From: Hofstenia miamia | Taxonomy: Eukaryota > Xenacoelomorpha > Acoela | Assembly: GCA_004352715.1 (NCBI GenBank) | Contig: SCFE01000017.1 | Span: 2,024,572 to 2,088,571, forward strand | Length of the DNA stretch: 64,000 nt | Direction: 5' to 3' | In this document: positions 46,299 to 61,200 of the stretch, piece after piece | Layout: each line of letters opens with the position of its first letter | How positions within the stretch are numbered: the stretch's first letter is position 1 | The notes under the pieces: model-generated | What the model was told of the DNA's origin: nothing | Databases searched by the model: none | The model's input: the letters and a program-made list of their open reading frames with translations, nothing else | Position numbers and translations under genes: made by a program

Positions 46299-49200
46299 GA
46301 GTCGATGAACGTGAAATTAATTTCATAGTACCACATATTCTTAGCTACGTTTGGGTAGTGTAATTTAAAATAGGCAACGATTAACTAATTTTTTCATTTT
46401 TATAAGAATGTTGATTGACAAATTGACTAGGATCAGGTTTTTTAAAATATTATAAACATGAACATCTCCACTTCAAAAATCTATTGCATTCCAGACATTT
46501 TTAAATACTTGAAATATACTAAAGCAAAGCAAACTTCAATCATGAGAAAAACTACCCAACTAAACTTGGAACCATTTAAGTTTTTACGGATGACCAGTAA
46601 ATTCATGCTCACCTTATCATAGAACCTGAGGAAGTCAGGATAACCTAAAAACTTCCCTTTCGCTGATCACTCATGCAAATTCAAACTAAATGCGACTGCA
46701 ATTTATGAACATTTTACAGTCAAACTATATAACTTCTATTTTTTAATATATTTTTTAAAATATTTTCACGGTTTGAATTGGAAATTGCAAAGCCTCTAAC
46801 CATAAAAATTAAATAAAGTCAAGCACAAAATATGTCAAAGGCCCGAAGCGCTAATTCCCTCAAAGTGGAATTACTGATTGATATTAGGTGTAGTACATTA
46901 AGTATTTTAACATAAAACCCAATCCATTGTTATCCCTGTATACAGGAATTGATTTTCAATGAAGTATTTATTTAAGTGAATTTAGTGCACAAAAATGCGC
47001 ATTATAGCTACTCCTTTATTCTTAAGCAAAAACTAATAAAAACTATAAGCCGCAATGACATTTAAAAAGAGTTCAAAGTAAACGAGAATGAAGTATAAGT
47101 TCTTAAAGCAAATGCAAAAAGAGCGGCGTTTTTAGAAGTGTCTGTATTAGCTGATTATTATTATATATTGCTTTCACGTTAGATTTCAATGACATTGTGT
47201 TTGAAGAAAACAATTTATCTCCCGCCAATTGTATTAGATTAAACAACGAATTTAATATTAAAATCTCGTCGCAGATGAATATAGAAAGAGATTAATTAAC
47301 AATATACGACATGCTTTACAGATAATAATTGAAGCCAATAGTAAGCAAAAAATTTAACAATAACAATGAATGGAGTTCGAAAACATTAATTTTAAATAAA
47401 ATTATGTAGCTACTTAAAAACTAAGCAACACGAAGGCCGAATATGTTAGAAGCTAATTTGTTAAAAATGACTAAATAATGGTGAAAATAAGAGTTTTCTT
47501 TTTCAAATAATTGTCTAATTTAAAATTGGAATTACTCAAATAAAAATAAAATCACAATCTGCCAGTTTCACGAATGAAAGACGAACTAGCCCAGGGAAAT
47601 GTCGCGCGCTAATAGGAAAGAATTAATGGCTTCATCAGAGCTCCTTGTGGATTTTCAACAAAGTGGTCACTACTGGTAATTTGAATCAGCGCGAAAAAAA
47701 GATAATAGAGGCCGTCATTTAGAAAGGGAAAAAAGTGTTTTCATGCGCGCAAAGCGATTCACTACATATTTTTTTAATAAGTTTTAGGAAAAGTATAATT
47801 GCACCAACACCGAAACAATTCAGTAAGAATTAAATTGAAACCTATTAAAAATAAATTCAAATCGAGAAGAAGCCTATCAATGCTCAATGGTGAATAATTA
47901 ATAAACATGAAACATATTGCAAATTATATAAAATGACGCAATGAAATTGTAAATAATTTATTTGAATGCAAATGGTCAAGATATAGCTGTGAAATTCAGA
48001 TAATGTTTCCCGCGCAAACAGACAGTTTTCTCTATTAACTCACTATACAAAGTATTTTGTTACAATATTAATGGCACACTCATCTTTACTAGTCCTTTTA
48101 TTTTAATAAAAAACTCTTAATCTGTTCACAAAAAACATTTCATAAAAAATTTAATCAAATATTTTAGAATTGTGAAATCTATTAAATTTCTCATCTACCA
48201 TTAATTTACATAAATGTAGATTGTCAATAACACAATTTCAGGGGAAGCGGTTGAAGGTCGTGAAACTTATGAAGTATACTGCATTACATAATTAAAACAT
48301 TTCAAAGTAATATCATTAGTAGGAATATAAAGAAAAATTTCTAAAAAACACTTGCATATTTAATTCCCATTTAAATTTGAACACTATAGATGTATTTATA
48401 GTGTGACATCTGTGATGGTGAAATACTAGTAACTAGGAGGAGTTACGTCCTAGCTCAAGGTTCTTATCAAAATTCTATACTCTAAAAACAAATGCTCGTA
48501 AAAAGTGTTACTATATCGAAGTTAATTTTTCAATTATTTAAAACATAGGTCGTTGCAGAGGCGCGTTTAGGATTTTAAAAATGGGGGGCCGACACCCATT
48601 TTTTACAGAAAAAATGTTAAAAAGTTTTTTGAACAAAAGTAGGCTTACACAAAATGCAATTGTCTGTTTTTAGCAGAAATCGATTGATAACATCTTGAAT
48701 TAAAGTGAACTATTTTCAATTTTGAGTAAAACAGATCATTTTTCTTAAATACTGAACAGCTGGTCCCAAAGTGGTGGTGGCGGTCGACCCCCTGCCCCCT
48801 AAGCGCACCACTGGGTCGTTGGAAGACAGACTTCTAAAAAATCAATTGGAAAACAATTCTTCAAGAAAAGGTGTTTGAGTTTTAATAATTAATATGTGCT
48901 AGTTATAGTTAGCAAGTACACAAACCTTTCAGAAAATAGATTTAAAAATCTGTTGAAATGCAATTACATTGATGAAATTCATATAAAATAGTGATGTGAT
49001 AACAAATCAATATTTCTGATGCTTAAAGTGGATTCATTAAAACTATACTAAAGTTTTCACTTTGAATTAAATTTTTTTGTTACATTTTACATAAAATCTG
49101 TATTTATGGAGATATATTTTAGAGGAAACCTAGGGCACGGGAAAATCATGGAAATTTAATTCTGCTGAAAAATTTGAATTCATAATACAGAAAATGAAAA

Positions 49201-52200
49201 ATGATTATTATAATGTTAATCACTGCAAAAATAATGTGTCTTTTGGCCAGAGCCATAAAAATATTTACTATAATATTGATCTCTAACAAAAAATCTGTGC
49301 GATAATAGGTGTTAGAAACCAGAAACTAAATTGCGGTTGATGACCAGGTGGCGGAAGAACATGTATTTTAATAACGTAAATTCTTTATTAATTTAATTCT
49401 CTTAGAGCAACTCTCACACTCAACTTGAACTCACTGGAATGATATTGAAAATGTATTTGTAAAATCTATAAATAATAATGGTGACAAGGAGAGAAAGAGA
49501 AATATAAATTAGCCTCATACGCGGAGTTAGTTTAATATGTATATAATTTACGACATGGGATTGCAAAAATCCAATTTAAAAGTAGATTGAGAGAAACAAC
49601 AGCTGTGAATTTCTAATAGGGAAATTGCCGTAGTTTCCGTTCTTTCAGTCGCAAGTACATTTACTTTAATCAATATTTTGAATTAACAACTGCTCATCGC
49701 GGTTAGGAGGAAGTTTAGATCGCTTCAACACCATTCTCAACAGACAAGGGTGTTGATGTCATACATAACATTTTTTAAAGAATTCGTCTGTGCAACATAT
49801 GCGAATGTAACATTGAATCGAATAGACAGGGAATAAAATAGAGATATAGTTTATGATTCTTTTACTAATGTAAAAAAGCCTGAAATTAATCTCTTCTTCA
49901 TACAAATAAATTTTAGGTTTAATATGTTATATAGTTCAATGCCGATAATTCTATAGCCTTGATAACTCCGAACCCCCAAGAACCCGAGCAAACAAAGCTA
50001 ATGCATTAGCTGAAGGAAATGACAAATTATATATTAGGGTCAATGAGTGACAGAGCCGCACATTATCGCGGCAAAAATGATTTAAGTCATAAATGTTTGC
50101 TTTGAGAAAAATAATATGTATTTAAAATAGCAAAACCCAGTTTAAAATAAGATAGTTCTTTGAATACTTATCTAATTTGGTTGAATTCCTATAGTATTTT
50201 GATGATATATATTTGCTTAATCAGTGAAAATTTGGCCAGCTTTTCAAAATTTTCGACTTAAATGACATTTGCACTGCCGTGAAGATATTACAATTTTGTG
50301 TGTTGAGGTGTAAAAGAGATTGGGTGGGGATCAAGTCAATGCCAAACAGAAATCTGATTTGGACCGCTAGGCATTTTTCCTTAATATTTTCTTTGCAGTT
50401 CTCTCTTCCAATAGCGAATCTTCCTTTTAATTAACATATTTAAATGGTACCATATTACATTGCATTGTTAGAAAACCGAAAGGAAACGAATATGGATTTC
50501 CTCGGCATTCGGTTTTCTCGTTCTCAATTCGTAATGAGAATAACACCTTTTTCAAATTTTTATTTCTCATTAAAGTTTCTAAGCAAGTCCAATGTAATTT
50601 TTAAATAGCAAACCGTATAATATTTCGAAGCTGTTTCAACAGCATTAGTATTTACGAAATACACATTTAGTCGTATTCTGATCTCTGCGTTGATTGGACG
50701 AAATTGCTGAATTTCCATTAAATATGTTAATCAAGCATTTAACAGAAGAAAAAGAAGAGCGTTTTAGCAAAATGTCAAAACATATTTCAAGAAAAACAGA
50801 AACATGCAGACGAATTAAGTTCTAGTTTCTGCTTAGATCAATTCAATTACAGCAATTAATTAAATGTCATGCTTTTTGTATGCTTTCAAAGGAAATTTTG
50901 ATATTGAGCTGGAGAGGCCGTAAATACCTTTAAAATTTTCTTCCTCAAATTGACAAAAATTCTAAACTTCCTACCTTGCACGTGTGCTTAGACATGGACG
51001 CCTCGATAATTAGCTTAGATCTCGATCTCGATTGTCCGCTGCGCTCAAAATGAAAACCATGTAATAATAGCAATTAAGATAATTTGACAGGAGAACATCT
51101 AATAAACGTAATCATTACGCATATCACCTTTCACAGTATGTTGCCATCGTAGATCTATTAAGTACCGGCACGTGTAGAGCTAGTTAAATGAGTACTCAAG
51201 TGTCAACTCATCTAGAACGCAAACAAGATTGGGCCATTGAGTTAATAGAAATATAGAGATTAACTCGGTGGTAAATTCAGGCTAGGAAACTTAACCACAG
51301 AACAATTTGATTTAAATAAGAAATCATTGAAGGCTTTTATATACAATTCAAGGTTTTGTATTAATTTGTATCATTTACATTGCCTCGCCTGATGCATTCA
51401 AAGTTGAACGTTAGTAAGGTAGAAAAGATTTAGCATCATTATTCTTGGAAAAAATACATAACAAATATGTCATAATTTAAACACTCATTTTATCAAAATT
51501 CTTTGTATAAGAACTACAAGGATCAAAGTGCTCAAAATTTAAGAAATATTTAAGAATTAACCCGAGGCTTAAAATATTAATTCAGATATTTATGGAAATC
51601 AAATATACCGGGACATTGGTAATTTTGTGTTTTTTATACTAATAATAATATTTTTCTATTTTTTGACCCATTCTAACATTCAAATGTAATTCAAACGTTC
51701 AATAGCATGCATTCATTAAGGAAATTTTTTAAACAATACTGCCTCTTAAGTTTTGTGTGAATGGAAATTTTGACCTTTTCAATAAAGGTGCCTCCAATTA
51801 GCTATTATAAATATTATTTGACCTGCAGAAATTTAAGAACCATGTAAGAATATCTTCGGCTCATGTTGACTGAATCGTTAAGAATCATTAAGGCTTGGCT
51901 TGATTTATGTAATTCTTATAAAAAAAGTACGTGTAATTGTGAATAATCTCATATTGCAACATCGAATGTGAAATGAACGATAGCTTTACATTCAGTGCTT
52001 ACTTCCAACATGTCAACAAATTAAAATATTAATTCTAAACGTTCCTTAAAGTTTCTTATGTATTCAATGGATTCTATCAATGCAGTGGTGAAACGTCACG
52101 TCAGCGCAGTGATGATTGAGATCATTCTTATGGTATTGCAAGCGATCCCAACAATACTTTAGCGATGACTTATAGATTTTGCTCAACACTTTCTGTAAGA

Positions 52201-55200
52201 TTGAGACATAATTCCCTTAACGATAGATATTAGTTACGGGAACACTCAATGCTGAAGTTTATCTCAAGTTCAATAAGGAAACACTTCTCAGAGACAATGA
52301 AACGCTTCTAATGTGATGCTTTGAATTCTAATCTGATAGTACAACATTGATGATTTCGTATCGCAGACAGGATGCTGGGCGTCACGATGCAATATTGAAA
52401 AATGTATTAAATCTGATGGAGTTTAGATTCGTTTTAACTTTCTAAAAAATATATAAAAAGATGCGCCATTGGCGCATGGAGACACCCATATTTTTGAAAC
52501 CGAATGACACTGAAGCTAAATAACGGTTAATAATAACTGCCTAATTACTTATTTTAAGAAACGGGCAATCAGATTTAAAGAACTATAATTAAGATAACAA
52601 AAGATTCGCCCACAAAGTAAGCTGTGTTTTAAAAAACATATTAAAGGCGATTCGAACAATATATGTATTTTGCTGCTAATTCAAACTCGCCCCAAAACAG
52701 TGAAATCGTCGATATAGCTTAAAATATCAATTGCCTACTACATTTGAAACATCAAACCATAATTCAACGAATAAAACGCCAAGTGCATTTAAGGCAAAAG
52801 GTTTTTAAGTGAAAGAGAAATTGAGAAACATAACAGCAATCGTTTTATTTCGACTAAAGAATTTGATTGACAAGTATGTCAGCGAAACTTAAAATATATT
52901 TAAATAATTCAATCGTACACTGCAAGGAATTACTATCTTGCGTTTTTATTTGGAAGAATGAAATTATAAGTATTAAAGCGGCTTTAGATTTGAGTGAATT
53001 AACGCATTTGATCATTAAATTAGAGTAAAAAATTACTTAACATTTAAGTTAACTTGAAAACCTATCAGAAATGACCAGTGAAAAGAAACTTAGTTGAGTA
53101 TTAACAAAAACAACAAGTTATGTATACCACTATTCTGTAGATACTAGTTACTTAATGCATTTGTGTGAAATAAATTATAAAAATATAAATTTGGCAGAAT
53201 AGTTGTTCGACTTAAAATTATGGCATTCTTCGAAATTTAATTAGACAACACAAAATTAAAACAATTCGCACCTTAAATACATTTTTTGAGTAACCTAGAG
53301 GGAAGACTTTAGAGGCAATTAAGACGATTATTTTATCCTTAGCCCATTTCACAAAAAGAAAAATCACTTGCCACTGAAAATAATTACGGTTTTTAATAAA
53401 ATTTGGAAATGTAAGAATTAAATATATACGCAGTTGAAAGGAAAGCTGTTAATAATTTAGTGCTAATACAAAGCTTTGAGAGGAGAAATAAAACAAAAAA
53501 GAACAATCATGAAATCAAATCAAGTTCTGCTTAAAAATAAAGCGAAATGAAGAAGACCATGTAAGTTCGTATAAAACTAAATATATTTATCAAAATTGGC
53601 GGGAAAAGACTAATCAAAGAAAATAGTAAAAACTAAATCGTTGAAGCGGATGAAAATTAAATTATAATAATCAATTAATTCTCAGAGGACGATATGCGAA
53701 CTAAGATGATTAAATGTTATTATAGCCTCGGGAACAGACTCGCCTATTAGCTGTAAAATACTTCTTTTGTTAAATTAAAATGAAAGATCTCCCTTGGAAA
53801 TATTCATCTCATAAAATTCGAAGAAAGCTAAATAAAATCCAATTTGCAATGGAGTTTTATCAAAATATAGCACATTGCCGACAGAAAAAGAATGATTCTA
53901 CTGATTTCCTATTCAAAAGGTGGAAATTCCATTGCAATAATTTCATAAGAAATATCATATATCATAAACATGTCATGAATTCCTATATTCAAAAATGGCT
54001 ATTCGCAGGTATGCAGCCGAACGCAAAAGGTGATACTTCTATGGCTTATTCTGCTTATGCTAAAATACTTGGAAAATCAATTTTAAAGCAGCAGCAAAAA
54101 CCAATTAAATTCAGAAACATTAACAAATGCATCCACACTTGACTGGGGAATATATTTGCAGCGAAACCTAAATTGTATTAAGAATGCATAGTAATTGTGA
54201 TACTAGTTGACGCCATATCTCATTCATATTAATTTAAATTGATGACCAATTCAATCTCTTCTTTTAACATGGCCAGTTTCCGTGAGCTGAGTTAAAAATA
54301 GGTCAAATGTTCACCTCATTAATTGCAATCTCTTTCGTCTTTAATCGTAACAAATGTCCATTTGTTATACATTAGAGTAGTGCATTTGCAAATTATGGTT
54401 TATAACCTTAAACAAATGCTAATAATAGAATTCGATTATATTAGAAAACGGCATGCGAACGAATTAGCTCACTTTTGTTATTGAATTGTAAGCAGCATTT
54501 GTCATTGATATAATGTCACAATGTATTTTTGCATATAGTGTCCTGATTGCAAGAAACCGGACACGATTTTATCAGAAGTGAGGGTAAACTTAATTTTTTA
54601 ACGCGAATTCAAAATATGGGAAATTTCTTCCCATCGAATACCACTGTTTAGAGCTTAAAAAACTTCTCAATACTCATTGTGAATTATGACAAAAGTGTTA
54701 AAGGTTTAACGTTTTCACACATTTCAGAAATATATTGGACCCGAACACACGTCTAGCGAAAAATTCATACAAATTGCGAAGAGACTTTGTATAGCTGTTA
54801 ATTGAAACAAAATTATAATTTGCTAAGTGAAGGTATTACATATATAAAATTTGTCATTTTTAAAAATATTGTTACAACAATGGCGGGTAATTCAAAAGAT
54901 TTGCGTAATGTTTGAAATAAACTAAAGGCTAAAACACGTGCATGTTATGATATGATCTTCATAAAGAAATATTAAAAAGTCAATAAAGCTTTCAGCAAAG
55001 TTGAATATTTATTCAAGATAATTGCATGTAAACATGCGTGACAAATAAGTTTATTAATATGGTGAATAATCACGATTAATTTTATCTCGAAATGCCAAGT
55101 AATCTAAGATAGCGCTGCATGAATAAACTATAAACAAACCTTCTTCGCTTTCGTTCCAAACTACGCCCTCGAGGTTGACGTGGGTGCCCGGTTCACAAGG

Positions 55201-58200
55201 GCCCAAGTGTTCGGGTTCAGTTTGCATTCCAGCTGGTTCAACCTGAATCCCCAAATCCAATCGCTTGCGCTTACTACTATTTGGCGTCTAAATTAAGCTT
55301 CGGTTAAACCAGTAAGGAGCAAGAAAATGAACTTAAAAGTGATATAGTAGACAAACATTTATTTGATTGCTTTGTTTCAATAACGAAATTAGTGATATTG
55401 GTGATGGAAACCTCATCCCTCGAATTCTAACGCCTTGTTTTAAATCTAATTACTATTATATCCAACACCTTTTAAACAAAAATTTAAAAAATAGCCAAGA
55501 ATGATTTAACGTTCAAATCCTGACTTTCGGGTAATCAAACAAAGCTCATTTTTAAATTTTCCCCCAAAACATGCAGTTAAGAAAAAAAATCTTCAATTTT
55601 TATAAGTAAAAGCAGAATAATGCATTAGTTCAATTGCTGCAAGCAGCTTAGCCATTATAATTTCAAAAAATCTCATCCAAAAATAGCCTCGATTACAACG
55701 TAATTCACCCACACCCAGATTCGATGAAAAACGTTGTTTAATGTTTACGTAATGTCAACAAGACATTGTGGTTTCCTTATGTTGCAGGAAATGTACTGCT
55801 TATAGACTGCAACACAATCCGTTGCTAGACAGTGTTTCCAAGAACATACTACAGTTCAGTTACTGTCAAAACAATACTTAGCGAAAATTGCAATTAAATT
55901 ATTTTGTGATTAGTTGCAAAGAAGATAACAAATTTATGATTGCAAAGTTTCAATAGTATAAAGTGCCCAAAGCAATTAGCAATAAATTCCTTCCTCTATA
56001 ATAAGTAAGCTTTGCCAAAAATGGAAAAGTGAAATCGAAAAGTACATGTAAATGTTAAGTGCTTTGGAAGTTGTAATAAAAGATGAAAAGAGCCGATGGC
56101 ATGAAATAATTTATCAGTGATTTTTATAAAATATTGGTGGATAATGAAGTATACTAATACAGTGGAGAAAGAAGATTAAAAAAATTAAACTTTACCTTTC
56201 GGTTTTTACAAGTTGACATAGACTACGAGATGAGCGCGAGTCGTAAACAAATGCGAAGCAAACTTGATAAAACTGTGTACATTGCAAACAGTCTACTCTC
56301 ACTAAAAGCAATATAGCGGATACGAAACACTCAAATGGAAAACTAGAAGGGAAGTTTTATTCAATTAAACCATTAACGTGCATAATTAGTCTAAATCGAA
56401 ACATTTATGCACTCCAGTCACAAAACCATTTGAAATAAGAGCTCGAAATTGTGTCACGCTAGTTAACGCATTGTTCTATTTATTTTGAGTGCGGTAAACT
56501 CAAATGTTTCACTTTACTGTATACAAATGGCGTCATTTACTGTAATAAAAGACCAATAAATATATTACTGTTTACAATAAGTGAGCTGGGGAAGATTTTA
56601 ATATACAAGAAACAGCGCGTGATAATATTTAAATAATTAGTATTCTAACACTCTTATGGGTATATACGTGCTATCGCGCGTTAACTTTTTTCGATTCGAC
56701 ACTCACCAAACAAACGAAAAAAAATAGATAAAAATCAGTGATTTTTGTAAAGAATGAATTCCTTTTTACAAGCAAAGATCATATAATAGCTACAGTAGGC
56801 GAGCGCAGAAGAAATTGTAATTCTTTGATAATCGTAAATCAGTCAACAATTTCTGCTGTTTTTTCTAGAATCAAGACGCGCTGGGAAAACAGAAATCAGC
56901 AAAATAAGCTGAACAAAAACGAAATTGCTGTGTAAATGTAAAATACGCAATAATTGACTGTCTGCAAGTGATAGAAATCCACGGATCATCTATGCTCAAA
57001 GTTGTAAATTTGTTTATTTCTTTTGCTGTTGCATAACAATTAAATGAAATCTAATGTAAATTGAGATCAACGTGATCGAATTCAGAATTTTGCGACTTTG
57101 GAGGCAGTGATGCTTGCTCCTAATAATGATTATGTAGTCAAATGAACATGACCTTCGTAATTTGGGCGCAAAACTAGAAACATTGCCCTCAAATTCGTGT
57201 TGCAGCAAAGTGATATTGGCAATTCCACTAAGAGCTCCCAGTGAAATGGTGTGGTGCTGGAATTCTAACTCAAGACGAGTCAAATTATACCCATGATTTA
57301 TGAATTGTACTGCTCCTTCAGCTGGAGATTGCATTAGTTTTTCAATAAAATTATTTTCAATTGAATTGGCTCTAATTTTTGTCTTAACAAAAAATCGCTC
57401 CAATTTTATTTAAAATGATTGAGAGTATGTTTTAAAAAGCACAAAGTTGGCTCAATTTTTTTTAGCAATTTTCGAAATTTGTTATTGTGAGAAGCTCACG
57501 GCAGAAAACGATTTTTAAGCCCCTGAAACTCATTGAAATGACAACTACGTTTACACAGAAAGTGAGCGTGGCATTAGATCAAATTTTACTGCTTTGACTG
57601 TCCGCTCCTAACCACAATTCAATATTTGAGTCAACGAGGCAAACGGAAAACAAATTGTTTGCTCACTGGATGATGAGAATGTTTGCTCACAAGTGATAAG
57701 TGTAATAATTAAGATGCAGTAGCATTAGCGAGGTTTTAGAATAGTAAAATTTGCGGCATTTACAAGGTCAAATGAAATCAGAACGACCTTATTTTTATAT
57801 AAAAGTAAAGTTACAATTGCAGTTATTTTTTACAAGTTTTACCTTTACAAGGAATATATCCACTTCGAACTTGTTTGAAATTTTTAAAAAATCGACAATA
57901 TATAATACTGTGAAAATTTCCAATAGTAAAATGTTAGATTTGTTGAAAATTTCGGCATTGATATATACACGATACAATGTTTTATAGAAACCTACATGCT
58001 GCTGGACATGTAAAATAACTTAAGCTACTGATACGGGTGAAGTAAGAATTACAGAATTCAAAAAAACTTAAACTGAGGTCAATCCTAGCTCCTAGCACGT
58101 AGTACGTTCCCAAGTCCAGAAATAGCGAAAGCGTGATTTTTTACTTGTAGATTTCAAAGAGGTAGTTTTTACATTGGTATAATTTCCTAATACAAATACA

Positions 58201-61200
58201 TGTATAACCCTATGAAATCTGCATTTCAAAGTATTAAATTTCCACTTTTTCAAATACATTATTGCAAAAAGGTTGTTTATAAGGCTATAATAAGAAATAA
58301 AATGTCAATAGACTTTATGAAATGCTTAGTGTTTAAGTAATATTTTTGTTACAAAAGTTAACTTATTTTGACGGCATGAATATTTATGCAAGAAATTGTC
58401 ATTGATTTTCTAAGATTATAACGTGCAATATTTTAACTAACACTAATCCATGATAGCCAATCAGTTAATTTCTCCCAGGGGTAACACGTAATAGCCCACA
58501 TGCGGAGTCACAAACGCTAATAAAGGACAGGTGAACTTTTAAAATGAAGCAAGAGCGTCGCTTTAATAATTTAAAGTGTTTAATAAGAATACATAAAAAT
58601 AAGACCAATAAAAATCTGCAAAACATTCTAGAGATATCAACGGATTAAAATTTCATAAAATAATTTTAATATCGACAGGAAATTATAAATTAACTTTTCA
58701 TACCCTTTTGCATATAACATAAAGGCGTTAAATTCGCGATCAAAAGGCTATGAATACGTTTCGCGAAACATAAAATAAAGGTATATTGAAAGTGAAAATA
58801 AGAAATATTAAGGGCATCATCAAAGTGACATGAGCCACCAGCAGATGCAATCTCGAAAAGCGAATAAAATGCTAATAAAAGACAGGAAAACGAGCACATT
58901 ATGCAGAGATAATAAAATGTGTGCTTGATAGATTTATATATTCAAATAGTCTCCCAAGTGGAAAAAACTTTCACTGCGTTAATGAATAAGTTGCTTTCAT
59001 GTAAAGCTAAATTTTCTTACTTTGACTAAAGCATTTCCCGCAAAATTATTTTAATTACAATTTCTCATTTCAAGCAAATACGATGAGAAGGAAATTTAAT
59101 CAATAAAAATAGGAATTTGGTGGCTACTGGAAAATAACATTTTCTTTAAATAAATATGTCGCTTATAAATCACGATGCAATACTATATTAAGTTAACATC
59201 TTAAGCCTGAATTTTAATTTCATGCCAATATAAAATTATTATCTAACGAAATGAGTAATTTGGATTTTTAATGAAATTACTGCATTGTGGACATTACACT
59301 AAATATTGAAAAATTCTCAAAAAACTGTCGATAAAAGTAAGTTGATTCAATTGTAAAACATTACAAAATCGTTTCAAAACAGCTGAAAATCATTGACATA
59401 TAACGACACTTCAGGGTCATCTTTAAGTTAAACACTACCATATGTTTATTTTAATATTTGAGCTCTAAAACTGTTTTTAAAAATAAATTGATTAAATGCT
59501 TAACATTCATTTTAAATTTTTTCAAAATAATTTTGAACATTTCCGTATTTAATCATACGATATCAATAATAAAACGAAAAACAAATTCTAAAGGGCCTTT
59601 AGTAAAGGAGCTAATGTATTTCTAATTATTTGCAGATTTGTAATATTGACGCTATCACTCAAATCCCTGAATAAACACATGGATTTCTAAACAAATTACC
59701 CGCATATGAGTAATACAAAACAGTTTATTCAGTACAAAGGCTCATATAAACGGCAATCCTTACAAAAAAAGTACATGGAAACTCATATTCAAAGGTATCA
59801 CTGGAAGTAAAACTGTAAATAAATTCAAAGTTATTATAATATTTATAATACTATTATCAGATTTAAACAAACAGTTCTCACCAACAGCGTTACCAAATAG
59901 AATTAAATTAGCACTCAACGGTTATTTCATGAATCATTAGCAAGCAATGACACGTTTCCGCACCATGGCTCATGACAAGACACCAAAGTGCCTCAATAAT
60001 TGCTCATTAGGCCTAATGCAATTTCAATAACAAAGTATTGTTTCGGTAAAATTAAAAAGACAGCTTTGATTAATAATTAATAAAATATTTTGGCGGTAAA
60101 TTAACTGTAAAGGAATATTTTATTTCTGAATACACGGTATATAAAAAGTCGATACGCCTTCTCACATAAAATTATTATTAAAGACTATTATTCATTTTGT
60201 TCAATTGCTTTTCAAGCATCTATAAAAATTGATTGACAATTTATATGGAATTCTAATATCAAATCTAATTTGTTATTTATTTGTTATTCTAACAAAATTT
60301 TTAGTTATATTATTACAAGAATATTGCGCAAATACATATATATCAAATGCCAAATCTCTTCAAAGGCAAGTTATTAAAAAAGTAATATAAATATGTTTGC
60401 ATATGGAACATATTTGCTTAAATTGCTCAAATCCTTTGATTCTCATTATGCTTTTTACGATATTTGTCTTCTTAATTAAAATGCAGTTTTAATATTAAGA
60501 CAGATGAATTAAGATAAATAACATGCACAATAATACGATGTAGAACTCAAAGACTGATATAATTAACATTTAAGAGAAAACTGAAACACACACCTTATGT
60601 TTTTTGGACTTCTTCTCAGATTTGTGTTTACTACTTTTGTGAGATTTTGAAGCGGATGTCTCGCTATTTTGAGGAATTGCCTGTGAATTACTATCAGTAG
60701 TTTGCGTAGCTGCTAAGGTGCCACAACTAGACGAAGAAGACAAAAGTGGTTCAACTTCATTTCCAGAAGAACAATTATCATCATCAGAATTGTTAAATGC
60801 CATATTTGTGTTGCTAAAAAATGAAAATAATATTTAGTTTCAAAGTAGAAACTTTCCTAAAAATTGAAATGACAATAAGGCAAAAATTATTGATCTTAAG
60901 TTGAGAATTTGAAAACCTCAGGGAATGTGACAAATGTGCCTGATCTGCTAACAACAAGTATTTATCATAAGCAAATAGTATTAATAAATTAATCCCGAAA
61001 ACTAGTGATAAACACACTTGTACGAATTAATTATTTGCGTTAATACTTGCAGGTATTTACACATCTAACAGACAATATTCTATACGAATTTACAAACAGA
61101 AAACTAGAAAATCTGAATAGCCAATAGTGTACTTTTTTCACTAAAGAAATTTGAAAATGACAAATAGTTTTCTATGGTAATTTACGGATGAAAACATTAA

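Larger units (their letters stand above)
40881..55139 (-). other. 14.3-kb intron within the conserved core of the scribbler/ZNF609-type gene
   Basis: It separates GVVWNESEE from VLVVNITW. It holds the MITEs, repeats, microsatellite and hairpins listed here, and otherwise no coding region that I recognise. A 120-residue plus-strand frame at 53780-54142 has basic, low-complexity composition and is probably chance. Confidence 0.7.

Noticed and set aside
53780-54142. 120-residue plus-strand frame in the large intron
   Set aside because: Basic AT-driven composition, no recognisable domain, no supporting splice or neighbour context.
57014-57403. 129-residue minus-strand frame as an extra exon of the scribbler/ZNF609-type gene
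   Set aside because: Exons 3 and 4 already join in phase 0 and family proteins have nothing like it; kept only as a note.
58690-58899. Cys/Phe-rich 69-residue frame resembling a secreted peptide
   Set aside because: Not supported by any motif or splice context; typical chance frame in intronic AT-rich DNA.
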